A DNA stretch of 64,000 nucleotides from Cryptomeria japonica (lineage: Eukaryota > Streptophyta > Pinopsida > Cupressales > Cupressaceae), in assembly GCF_030272615.1 (NCBI RefSeq), contig NC_081415.1, positions 624,837,740-624,901,739 on the forward strand. The letters are read 5' to 3'. Made by a program: the position numbers and the translations under genes. Shown one piece after another: positions 39,202 through 49,235 of this stretch; position 1 is the first letter of the stretch, and each line of letters starts with the position of its first letter. The notes beneath the pieces were generated by a model. That model saw only the letters and a list, made by a program, of their open reading frames with translations, had not been told where the DNA came from and did no database searches.

Positions 39202-39831
39202 AAAATATGATTACAGAAATAAGATATCGGATTTTATTGGATATCCTATTTCTACCACTACCATTAATGTGGCAATAGTAAAAAAAAAGGTGGCAATGAA
39301 AAAAAATTTTGGGACCACAAATTTATACATTAAAATTGGATATCTGATATAATCCGATATCTGATTCTATCGAATATCCGATTTTTGTAAATAAAAAACA
39401 ACTTTGTGGGCCATTTTGTAGATTCCAATGGCCCACATTCTTCACATTCTATTTTCTGTCAACAATTATGGGTTTTCAGACAAGTTGAGACAAATTTGTG
39501 CTTTTTAGAGATTCTTAATGTCAAATCTTACATTGTCAATCATTTAGGACCATCTTTGTGGAGGTAAATGTGGAGTCATAGTCGTCGGAAGTCAAAACGC
39601 AAAAGAAAACTTTCAAATGACCAAATTGAAGTGTATAGAGAAAGAGATAGAGAAGATCATAGGAGGAGAAGAAAAGTTATGTTAAATATTTTTAATGTTA
39701 CTTCAAGTGAAGAGAAAATTTAATTTGAAAATGTTGAACAAGTTATTGAAAATGAAAATATAGATTTTGAAAGTAAAAATTATGAATATGTTGAAAATGT
39801 TTGAAGTGATAATAAAAATGCTCAACATGAC
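39202..39831. other. Stretch rich in GATATCCGAT-type words
   Basis: Between 39220 and 39390 GATATCGGAT, GGATATCC, GATATCTGAT and AATATCCGAT recur, like subterminal repeats of a DNA transposon. The DDE gene follows downstream. I could not find a matching set near 49.2-50.5 kb. Confidence 0.4.
39369..39388 (-). repeat. Right copy of the 20-bp inverted repeat
   Basis: ATCGAATATCCGATTTTTGT, the reverse complement of 26968-26987 with one mismatch. Confidence 0.6.
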
Positions 39832-41387
39832 GTGAGAATGGAAAGTGAATATTTGGGAGTTGACAATGAAGGTGTCCATAATTTTGGTGTAAATATGAAA
39901 TTTTTTGACATTGGAGGAGAAAATGTAGAAATTTTTGACATAGGAGGTGAACATGTGGAAAATTTTGACATTGGAGGTGAAAATGTGGAAAACTTTGACA
40001 TTGAAGGTGGAATTGCTCAGCCAAGTGAACAATATGTAACACCTAATTACTTTAGAAATGAAGAACCTCTCATGGATGAAAGACAAATTTCAAATCCAAG
40101 ACCTTCAAGAACCTGAAAATGGTTACTTGAAATTGTTGAGAAGATTATTGTGAATCTTGAAGGCAAGTGGTCATCAAGAACCGTTCGATTGTATGCTACA
40201 CAACTTACCGACCAAAATTTTAGCAATAAGACATCGAGCAATGCCAACTTTTTTTTCAATTTCTAAAGATGATAAAGATGAGACCATTACTAAACTAATT
40301 GAAGATTCATATGAACAAGAAGATATGGAGAAATTCTATTATTGCCAAAAATCTATTTGATGCTCTCAATTCTCTTGGAAATAATACCAAGGAAAGAGAT
40401 AACAGAGCGACTCGAAGAGTGATTACTACCTCCTTAGTAATCCATCAATTGAGGAAGGCTCATCAAATGAGACAAACTTGTGTTGATTTGAACATAAACC
40501 ATAAAAGTTTGGATAGAGCACTTGCACAAAGACAAAGACTTGATGATCCACTTCAATGTGATACATGGGATTTTGGTGGGAGGCTTCCACATGTTCAAAG
40601 AAATTTGACTAACAATGTGAAGGAGGAGATTCAAAAATTTTGGCACTCTAATTCTAGAGTATCATCCAATGTAAATGACATTTTGAAATTAAGATCGGCA
40701 ACCAAGACCACACACCGCATCCCAAATATTTATATGAATCAAGCCAAACAATGTTGTACAAAACATTTTGTGAAGTAAATCCAACTTTGCAAATATAACA
40801 AAGGGCCTCTGAATCTTTGAAGACATTTTATTGTGTACCTCTTAAGATTCGTAATACTTGTTGTCGCAATTACCATGTGGAGTTTTCAATGTACCATGAA
40901 CTTTTATGCTATATTCATTCTACGATCCATACTAATGAGATGTTGTAGGAGTGTGGTGGAATGCTATTTTTGAGATCATCAAGAGACTTGCAAGATCTAT
41001 TTTTATGCCCTAGAGATGATGACTGCTATTTCTATAAAAATGATTGTTTGAATGAGAAGTTCTCACAATGTGGTGATTTGTCAAACTTTGTTTCATGTTT
41101 TCATGAGGGAAGTGAACACGAGTTTGGAAAGAATTATGTTGAGAAAAAAAGATATGAGATAGTGAAATATACTTTGAAGAGTGGAGGTGAAGGTTCTAGA
41201 TGTGAATTAGTCTCAAGAGAAGTGAGTGTTTCTGATTTTATTTTGGATTTTAAGGAAAATCTTTTCTACAAGTATGCAAGGCACACCCATAGGTCTCAAT
41301 GGTTGGATCAACAGTTCAGGATGTGTAAGAACTCTTTCCCAATTGGAACTATTATATTGGTGTTTGATTTTGCAGAGAACTATAGAT
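39832..41387 (+). pseudogene. DDE-type transposase-like gene, N-terminal and first catalytic part
   Basis: Pieces in several frames: 39832-40116 (tandem ENVEN/FDIGGE repeats), 40157-40360, 40299-40778 (helical region VKEEIQKFWHSNSRVSSN), about 40750-40960 (TCCRNYHVEF, metal-site-like) and 40961-41387. The last contains paired cysteines and VFDFAENY, with D at 41366-41368 as probable first acidic residue. The family is found in plants and invertebrates as uncharacterised RNase H-fold transposase-like proteins; this is recognition from memory and I cannot name the superfamily. The gene is cut at 41387 by Copia-C and resumes at 48088. Confidence 0.6.
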
Positions 41388-42251
41388 TGTTGGCATATGG
41401 ACACTCCAATGAGACATTGTGTGTGATTGAAGGTTTTGTCATTGATGGCAACCTTGCAATCCTATGGCACTGACAAAACATTACTCAGGCAACCTTACAA
41501 TCCTATGGCACCGGCAAGATATTATATCGGCAAAGCATTACTCAAACAAAATAGTGCTTCGGCATCAACAAAATCAATCTACACCGGCACCAGCGTAGAA
41601 GATGTACACTTGCACTGAAGAAAAGATGTATACTGGCACAGAGGCTGACAGGATTTTTGATATGTAATATTTTGTTTATCATTATAAGCTGACTTGGCAA
41701 ATTGTAAAATAACTCTTGTATATAAAAGAGATCATTGTAGGCATTTGTAAGATATGGATAAAAAGCAATAAATAAATTATAAGGCAGACCTAATGTGCAA
41801 AATGTAGGTCAAGGGTATATGTAATGAACAGAGCAAGAACCGGTACTGAATCTAGCATTGAAGATGCTATTGTAAAGTAGTACAAAATATTGGATTTGTG
41901 TAAATCCTCATTGTAAGTCAGTGTGACTTCTTATTGAGCAGTGAGCTCTAGGCAGTTGGCCTTCCTGCATGTGCAGGCCCCTATTGTAAGTTATATTCTC
42001 TTATTGGCTAGTAAGTGAATATTGTGGGTCACAAATCCCACCGAGGTTTTTCCCACATCGGGTTTCCTCATTAAACATCTTGTGTTATGGTGTTCTTTTC
42101 ATGTGGATGCTTTTGATTCTATTATTTACATTAATTCTTGCATACCGGTATACTATTACTTTATATTTTGCATATTCAGTTTTAAGAAAATTTCATTACC
42201 AGTCAGATACTGATTCACCCCCCCCTCTCAGTATTTGTGGGAACCCTAACA
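41388..42251 (+). repeat. 5' LTR of Copia-C
   Basis: 864 bp. TATATAAAAG at 41719-41728 is the likely promoter box. CTTCCTGCATGTGCAGGCCCC near 41963 and ACTGATTCACCCCCCCCTCTC near 42208 are shared with Copia-B. Confidence 0.95.
41719..41728 (+). promoter_or_regulatory. TATA box in Copia-C 5' LTR
   Basis: TATATAAAAG, also present at 47555-47564 in the 3' LTR. The spacing to the LTR start fits a U3 promoter. Confidence 0.6.
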
Positions 42252-42253
42252 AT

Positions 42254-42265
42254 TGGTATCAGAGC
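42254..42265 (+). other. Primer binding site of Copia-C
   Basis: TGGTATCAGAGC, identical to that of Copia-A and at the same distance from the LTR end. Confidence 0.93.
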
Positions 42266-42322
42266 TTGGTCCTCTATTTTCAGAAGCCTAAAAGCTTGAG
42301 GAAGATCTTGACACTGGTAAAG

Positions 42323-43441
42323 ATGGAAAATCTGATGAAGCAACTTGAAGGAGCTCTTACTGACTATGATGCAGAGAAGTTAAAAAATATCAAATTAGAA
42401 GATGATTTAAAAGTAGCTTAGGACATTATTCAGGCACTTCAAGAAAATCTTACTGTTACAAGAAACAGGAGAAGAGAACTTTGTGAAAAATTGCAAAATG
42501 AAAATGATGAAAAGGAATCACTAAATGATATGATAAGCAAATTGAAACAAAAGATCATGACAACAAAAAATGAAATGCAGGATATGACTATGAGATTTTG
42601 CAAAGAGATTGAGGACAGAAAGAAGAATGAAGAAGAATTGACCAAAAGACTAAGTGATGCAGCAAATGAGAACACAAGACTTAGCTATGAAAATGACATG
42701 TTGAAGATAGATCTAATGCATACTCAAAATGACTCAAATGAACTAATGAGATAAAAAGGGATCTTGGAAAGGGAATTGGAAACTACAAATCAACACAAAG
42801 AAAAATTCAAGAAAAGCTTAGAAGAACTTGGTACCTTATTGAAGAATCAAAAACCCAAAGGTGACACTTCTGGAGTTGGATTTGAAGTTGGAGAAAGCTC
42901 TAGTACTGCAAATACCCAGGATCAAAGCAAACCGGTAAGACCCTCTAATACTTACAAATTCAATGGAAAATGCTTTAACTGTAATAAATATGGTCATAGG
43001 GCAAATGAATGTAGATCTAGGAATTATCAGAACATCAATCCTCTCACTGGTCAATGCACCAAATGCAACAAAATTGGTCATAACTTTGAAAATTGCAGAA
43101 TGAATGTAAGATGTTATGTTTGTGGAAGATTTGGTCATTTATCAAATAAATGCAAAACACAAACCGGCATAGGTTATGGGAAAGCTATTCAGAAAAATAA
43201 TGTAACTTGTTATGCATGTAACAAGATTGGTCATATTGCTAAATTCTGTAGAAGTAAAAGTACACCGGTAGATAACAAAAGTACTAGCTTGAAAGGTAAA
43301 GAAAAGGTTGAAGAGGTTAAGCAAGAATTTTCAAAGCAATGGATTAGAAAAGGTGATCTAAATATTGGGGTTACTCCTCCACTGGTAGAAACAAAAAATG
43401 CTTCACCAGCAAGACAATATGATGCTCCACCAGCAGGATAG
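42323..43441 (+). pseudogene. Copia-C ORF1: coiled coil plus four CCHC zinc knuckles
   Basis: One frame from ATG 42323, with stops at 42418-42420 and 42751-42753. Residues up to about 170 are strongly heptad-rich (K/E/L/N), a predicted coiled coil. Four knuckles follow: CFNCNKYGHRANEC, CTKCNKIGHNFENC, CYVCGRFGHLSNKC and CYACNKIGHIAKFC (about 42972-43250). Knuckles bind RNA in gag proteins. The capsid-like N-terminal gag domain seen in Copia-A is absent. The leader just upstream (AAAAGCTTGAGGAAGATC) matches Copia-A, so ORF1 probably derives from the C-terminal half of a Sirevirus-type gag. The role may be RNA packaging; that is inference. Confidence 0.8.
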
Positions 43442-43786
43442 AGCAATGCTCCATCGACATGATGTTCTTCATCAAATTGAAGAAAATTATCTTGAGGGTT
43501 TGGCAATTTAATGTCACATGTGCCATTATTCCCTCGGTTAGAGAAAAGAAGTTGAAAATCCTTCATTATCGACAAATAAAGTTGAGTTAATACATTACCG
43601 ACAAACAATTAATGTGGTAGGTAGCAGAAAAGACTTTATAAAATAAGGTTTTTGGCTCCATTTCATTTCACTGTGAATTCTAACTTTCAGAGAGCGCGAA
43701 GATTTCTGAGCTAAGGCATTCCAAGCAAAGAGGCAAAGCACTTCAGAAATCAATCCATCCAAAGGTAGAAAAAGGTATTTATCATC
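43442..43786 (+). other. Spacer between Copia-C ORF1 and ORF2
   Basis: No gene. ORF1 frame continues with several stops to about 43500, so ORF1 may once have been longer. Contains ACCGACAAA words typical of the family noncoding DNA. Confidence 0.5.
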
Positions 43787-46700
43787 ATGGCATCCTCCTC
43801 TGCACCTGAATTCATAGCAAACCCTATAATAGTCGAGGTTATAAAATGACCTAGGCCCATGTTTGAGCTAGTTCCCGAGATAGCTAAGAAAGATGACAAC
43901 ATAGGTGCTTTTTCCCAAATTCCAAAGGGTGTTGTTTATGCAGAAGACCCTAGAATGTATATTCATTGCAACATAGAGGAATTAGGTGATGAAGAAATCA
44001 AAAACATGTATAAATCTGTTATATGTGACAATGCTGGAAATGTGAAACCTGAACATAAAATTGTTGAAACCCTAGGATTCACTGAAATCCTCTGCATTCC
44101 TGAATTTCCCAAGGAAGTGGTTAGGATGGTTCTTAACAGGGTACATGGCTCATTCTTTTGGCTTGACTCAGTGCATAAAATTACAAAGGTAGCTGTGAAA
44201 GCAGTAATAGGGTTACCTTCCACCGGTACCAGACCTGACAAAACCAAGAAGGTCTCCAATGACCTAGTAATGAAATTATCTGGTGCAACATCTGACAAAA
44301 TATAATTAAGGGTTAATGATATGACCGATACAAATGTGAGATTAATTAGCATGATTCTAGGTTACAAAGCAACTCATGCAAATAGGCTTAACTCTATTTC
44401 CAGTTTATGCATAAAAAGTGCTTATGACATGGTTAAGGACAATGCAAAAATTGATATCTGTGAATGGTTAAAAGATGAGTTAATTGACAATTTGGCAAAA
44501 ATCAAGAAGGATAAGAAAGGAACCTTTAGATTTGGAAACTTGCTTGTATGCTTAATGTTACATATAACCAAACAGGCTCCCGGTATAGGCTATCAGGATT
44601 TTGGATTTGACATACCGGTAGGAAAACAATTATCTGACTCATTCAACAACATGGGTGAAAACAGAGAAAAGAATATCAATGAGTATTTTCAAGCACTAAA
44701 GGTCAAAATGAATAAAAGAATCAGACTATCATAGGAAATTGTCAACAAATACAAGGATGACATATGTTTTGTAATAAAAAAGGATGAGATCTGGATGGAA
44801 GCAGTCATCCCAAGAACAATCTGGGTTACAGAGATGGGGTATGAAATAGATGACAACATAGTGGAAACTTATGCCAAAGTACTTCTGGAAGCCCCCAATG
44901 AACCAAAGGAAGAAGTATTTGGTAGTGCTGAGACCATCAAAAGTCAAATTCAATCTAAAAAGAGTTAGTAAAGAAAGTTGAGGCAGTTGTGAGGAAAGGA
45001 ACCAGGCAAGCAAAAGCCATAAAAGATGATGTATTAAATAAAACCGGCATAACAGAAGAAGAGTTGGCAGCCCAACAGCCTGAAACTCATCTATCACCGG
45101 TAGATACCTCCTCAGAAGGAGATATGCCAGCAACTTTCAAAAGAGTTGTTAGGAAAAGAGACCCCTCACCGGTATCCACTCCTTCACCTAGAAGGACAAA
45201 ACAGAAGCAACAAGTTGTAAGATCTCCAGTCAAGAAAGCCACACCTAAGAAAAAGCTGACCCCCAAAAGAAGAAGAAGACAAACACTGACTTGGCCCCTT
45301 TTGACATATTACTGAATGAGATCACAGAGGAAGGTAAATTGAAAAACATAGGGAAAATCTATGACACCCTATCAGATGATGAGAAAGGACAAGTCAAGGA
45401 AAGTGTTATATTACACATGGACATGTATAAAAAGTTTTTGATGCAAGTCCTAAATGAAATTCCTGATGAATTATATAAAAGACTTGAGGCCAGAAGGCAA
45501 GGAATAGTTGAGTTGGATAAGAAAATTAAAATAGAAAAATTACTTGCAATATACCCGGTCAACTCACCTAAGGAAATTGATGATTTGATAGCTTAGGCCA
45601 ATCGGACTATTTTTTCCACTGCACACCGGCAAATTTCACTAATGGCAGGTAGAGTTACAAAAGTTTCAGAGGAAACAGAAAATGGTTGGGATATATTCTT
45701 GGTTGAAAAAGAAAAACAAGAAGAATATAGGAATCCCAAGCCCATTCTGGTATATCAAAAGGACAAAGGGAAAAGTAAAGTTGGTGAACCACCAAGTATC
45801 AAGATTAGAGACAACTTACCCCCACCTCCTTTAAATACTCCATCGGTAAAAATAACAACTGCAGAAGATCAACCGGCAGCTAAGAGCATGGACATAGAGG
45901 ATAATAATCCTAATCCTGAAGTCCTATATACTGTAAATGTTGATACTCAAAAAATCAACATAGTGGTAGATAAGGATACCACAGATAAATTTGATAACAA
46001 AGAGCAACTGGCAACAGGAAACAAAGAGCAACCAGCAACAGGAAACAAAGAGCAACCAGTAGCAAATTCAGAGAAAAAGGTGGAATTTGGAACACAAACA
46101 GAGCAACCAATAGAGCTAAAGGCTCCCGAACAGATGCCACCGGTAAGAAATGATGCAAGAAAAACTGTGCTTAAAGAGATGGAGACACAAACAGACCTAC
46201 CAGAGGTCAATACCAGCATGGTCACTTCCACCGGCACTCAGTTTATTGGGTCACCATCAAATGTAATAGAGGTATTGCTCAAATCTATCAAGAAAATAAT
46301 TGATTATAGCTCACAAGCCTATAAAGCGATAGATGATTCAATTCTAGTTTTGAAATCAATAGCTCCCAATTGTAATATAGCCAATAAAGATTCTTTAGGC
46401 CAGTTGGATACACTTTGTAAATATATTTCTGGAAATTTTGTGCAAACAAAGGTAGAAACTGTAAAGGTAAGTGTAGAAAAAGAGAAACAGAAATTCTTTG
46501 AGGAAGGAATAAAGAAGTGTAATAGGGAATTTGACACACTTCTACTGGAACTGTGCAATTTATTGAAAGAGTACAAAACTTTGTACAAAGATACAAGTAA
46601 GATAAACTTTTTGACCACGGATGTAGACAAAAAGATGAGCAAGGTACAGGAAGAGATCAATAAACTTGCTGATAATTTTGTTAACTCACCTGATACATTA

Positions 46701-47018
46701 TCAGTTTTTGAGGAAAAGATAACAAATTTTGAGGAAGAACTACTCAAATTAGAAAGAGAAAAAGAGAAAATAATAAACAAGGCAAAATTTTTGAGATCTA
46801 AACTAAGTCCAAGATTGGACTATTTAGCATATCTGCATAAGGAAATCTCAGAGGCACTAACACAGGGTAGCAAAACACTGGCAGAGCACTTGCAGCATCT
46901 CACCGGTACAGTATACAGAACTGAGATAGCAATAAAGGAGAGCAAGAAGTTTATGGATGGCATAAACTTAATTTTGGGAGATATTCTTCAGATAATAACT
47001 ACCCAACTACAAGGTTGA
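43787..47018 (+). pseudogene. Copia-C ORF2: large accessory protein of unknown function
   Basis: Starts at ATG 43787 (MASSSAPEFIANP). Stops occur at 43847-43849, 44303-44305 and 44732-44734, with frameshifts near 44965 and 45290. From 45291 one frame runs to the TGA at 47016-47018, with one stop at 45594-45596. Length is about 1070 codons. Order: globular alpha-rich part (residues 1-320) with IPEFPKEVVRMVL and TFRFGNLLVCLMLHI; basic S/P/K/R linker (about 45140-45290, KKATPKKK); second helical part; acidic/Q-rich linker with three NKEQ repeats (about 46000-46065); coiled coil to the end (46280-47018). It is not integrase, RT or a known env. It sits between gag-like ORF1 and the polypurine tract, where pol would be. 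Nearest match in this window is gene X. Confidence 0.75.
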
Positions 47019-47223
47019 GGTTATGAATTGGTACAACTACAAAATCTACTAACCTTTGTCATTGATGCCAAAGGGGGAGTAGTAGATGAGAAAATTCAAA
47101 ACACAGGGATCACATGCTCAGGGGGAGCTCTCACATTTTTGGTAACATTTTTTGGTCTACACATTTTTGGATATCTTTTTGAAATTTCTCATGAGTGTTG
47201 CCATCAATCCCAAAGGGGGAGAT
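47019..47223 (+). other. 3' noncoding region of Copia-C with purine boxes
   Basis: AAAGGGGGAGTAG near 47068, CAGGGGGAGC near 47116, and the block GTTGCCATCAATCCC from 47197 leading to AAAGGGGGAGATTG before the LTR. Same layout as Copia-A and Copia-B. Confidence 0.88.
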
Positions 47224-48087
47224 TGTTGGCACATGGACACTCCAATGAGACATTGTGTGTGATTGAAGGTTTTGTCATTGATGGCAACCTTGCAATCCTA
47301 TGGCACCGGCAAAGCATTACTCAGGCAACCTTGCAATCCTATGGCACCGGCAAGACATTATACTGGAAAAGCATTACTCAAACAAAACAGTGCTCTGGCA
47401 TCAACAAAATCAATCTACACCGGCACCGGCATAGAAGATGTACACTAGCACAAAAGAAAAGATGTATACCGGTACAGAGGCCGACAGGATTTTTGATATG
47501 TAATATTTTGTTTATCATTGTAAGCCGACATGGCAAATTGTAAAATGACTCTTGTATATAAAAGAGATCATTGTAGGAATTTGTAAGATATGGATAAAAA
47601 GCAATAAATAAATTATACTGCAGACCTAATGTGCGAAATGTAGGTCAAGGGTATATGTAAAGAATAGAGCAAGAACTGGTACTGAATCTGGCATTGAAGA
47701 TGCTATTGTAAAGCAGTACAAAATATTGGATTTGGGTAAATCCTCATTGTAAGTCAGTGTGACTTCTTATTGAGTAGTGAGCTCTAGGCAGTTGGCCTTC
47801 CTACATGTGCAGGCCCCTATTGTAAGTAATATTCTCTCATTGGCCAGTAAGTGAATATTGTGGGTCACAAATCCCACCAAGGTTTATCCCACACCGGGTT
47901 TCCTCATTAAACATCTTGTGTTATGGTATTCTTTTCATGTGGATGCTTTTGATTATGTTATTTACATTAATTCTTGCATACCAATATACTGTTACTTTAT
48001 ATTCTACATATTCAGTTTTAAGAAAATTTCATTACCGATCAGATACTGATTCACCCCCCCCTCTCAGTATCTGTGGGAACCCTAACA
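47224..48087 (+). repeat. 3' LTR of Copia-C
   Basis: 864 bp, the same length as the 5' copy. Differences are scattered single bases, for example CACCGGCAAAG here against CACTGACAAAA in the 5' copy. Confidence 0.95.
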
Positions 48088-49235
48088 TACATTGCAACCA
48101 CAGAAAAAGGTACAGTCTTAGTACTACAATTCAATCCAGATTGCTATTTTTCTTCACATTACATATAGACATGCTCATGGTAGTACAAAAGAGGAAAGGA
48201 AGATAATCAGGGAGTATGATTTTTATATGAGTCATGATAGATCACACTCCTCTGAGTATGTTCAACATTGTTTCAAGAATTTTTTTGAGTTCTTGCATAA
48301 GAAAGATATTGCAATTGATCCACATATCATATGGTCAGATAACTGTATGGGTCAATTCAAGAATGCCTGTATGTTTTATTGGTTGAGTATAATGCATGTA
48401 GAGAGGCGTATACCTCATATTTGGTTTTTTTTTAGGCAGTGCATGGGAAGAGGGAGCATGACGGAGCAGATGCATGTTTGAAGAGAGCTCTAGTTAAGGA
48501 GCAATTGAGGATTTCATGTGCAAATTTCTCTGATGCACGTTCTATTATTGATTGGTGTAGTTTAGCATTGTCACATGGAGGTACTCTTGATTCAGTAGTG
48601 ACCAAATTATTTTGGTTGGTTGAGGAGCACACAGTGGGATATAGATTGGATTGACAAACAATTAAATATTCTTCAAAGATGCATTCATTTCTTAGCTTAG
48701 ATGCAAGTACATGGACCATTTGGACATGAGCTTTAGCTTGTTTTTGTTAGAGTTGTGTTCGGTGTGATTGGGATCAGCGTGATTCAAGTGAGTGGTTTGA
48801 TACGTGGGTTCCTCAATATCTAACTCCTTTATCTCAAACAATATCCTTGTCAAATAAAAACATGAAAAGTTCACTTGAGTATGACCGTTTATCAGATCTT
48901 GTACAGCCATGACATGTTTTTGCAGTTGTTACACCGCAAGGGAATGAAGAGAGATCAGAATATTGGTTGACATGATGTGTATAGAGAAAACAAAAGCTAA
49001 CACAACTAGTGACAGATGATGATGGGTTCACATATCCTACAGGTTCGGTTGTTGTTGTGGGAACTTGGTTGCAAACATACATGATTAGAAAGAATGGCAT
49101 ACTTGCATTTGAAGACTATGAGAGACACAAAACCATTCTTATGTATTCACACCTTATTATAAGTACAAATTTCAAGTTGTTGAAACATAAAGAAAATACC
49201 GAAGACCAAAGACCTATGGATAGTGACTACTATTG
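48088..49235 (+). pseudogene. DDE-type transposase-like gene, second catalytic part and C-terminus
   Basis: Resumes after Copia-C. If the target duplication is counted once, the codon phase of 41387 continues into 48093 without a shift. Contains WSDNCMGQFKN with D at 48338-48340 and, after a frameshift near 48435, HGKREHDGADACLKRA with E at 48454-48456 and D at 48460-48462, which I take as the last acidic site. Stops follow near 48652 and 48729. A C-terminal block at 49009-49235 (VVVGTWLQTY, FEDYERHKTILMYSHLI) is still readable. Inactive. Confidence 0.6.

Larger units (their letters stand above)
41388..48087 (+). mobile_element. Copia-C: non-autonomous LTR retroelement with zinc-knuckle ORF1 and large ORF2, no pol
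   Basis: Two 864-bp LTRs (41388-42251, 47224-48087) begin TGTTGG and end CCTAACA. The primer site is TGGTATCAGAGC and the polypurine tract AAAGGGGGAGA. Flanking pentamers TAGAT and TACAT (41383-41387, 48088-48092) are a 4/5 target duplication. The interior of 4.97 kb holds ORF1 (42323-43441) and ORF2 (43787-47018) but no protease, integrase, RT or RNase H. Leader, primer site, GGGGGAG boxes, pre-LTR block and LTR motifs match Copia-A/B, so their enzymes probably mobilised it. The two LTRs are very alike, and several of their differences are CG-type changes, so this is a younger insertion than Copia-B. Confidence 0.9.

Noticed and set aside
40961-41473. A 170-codon frame as an intact protein
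   Set aside because: Its last 28 codons are the start of the Copia-C LTR. The real gene continues after the insertion.
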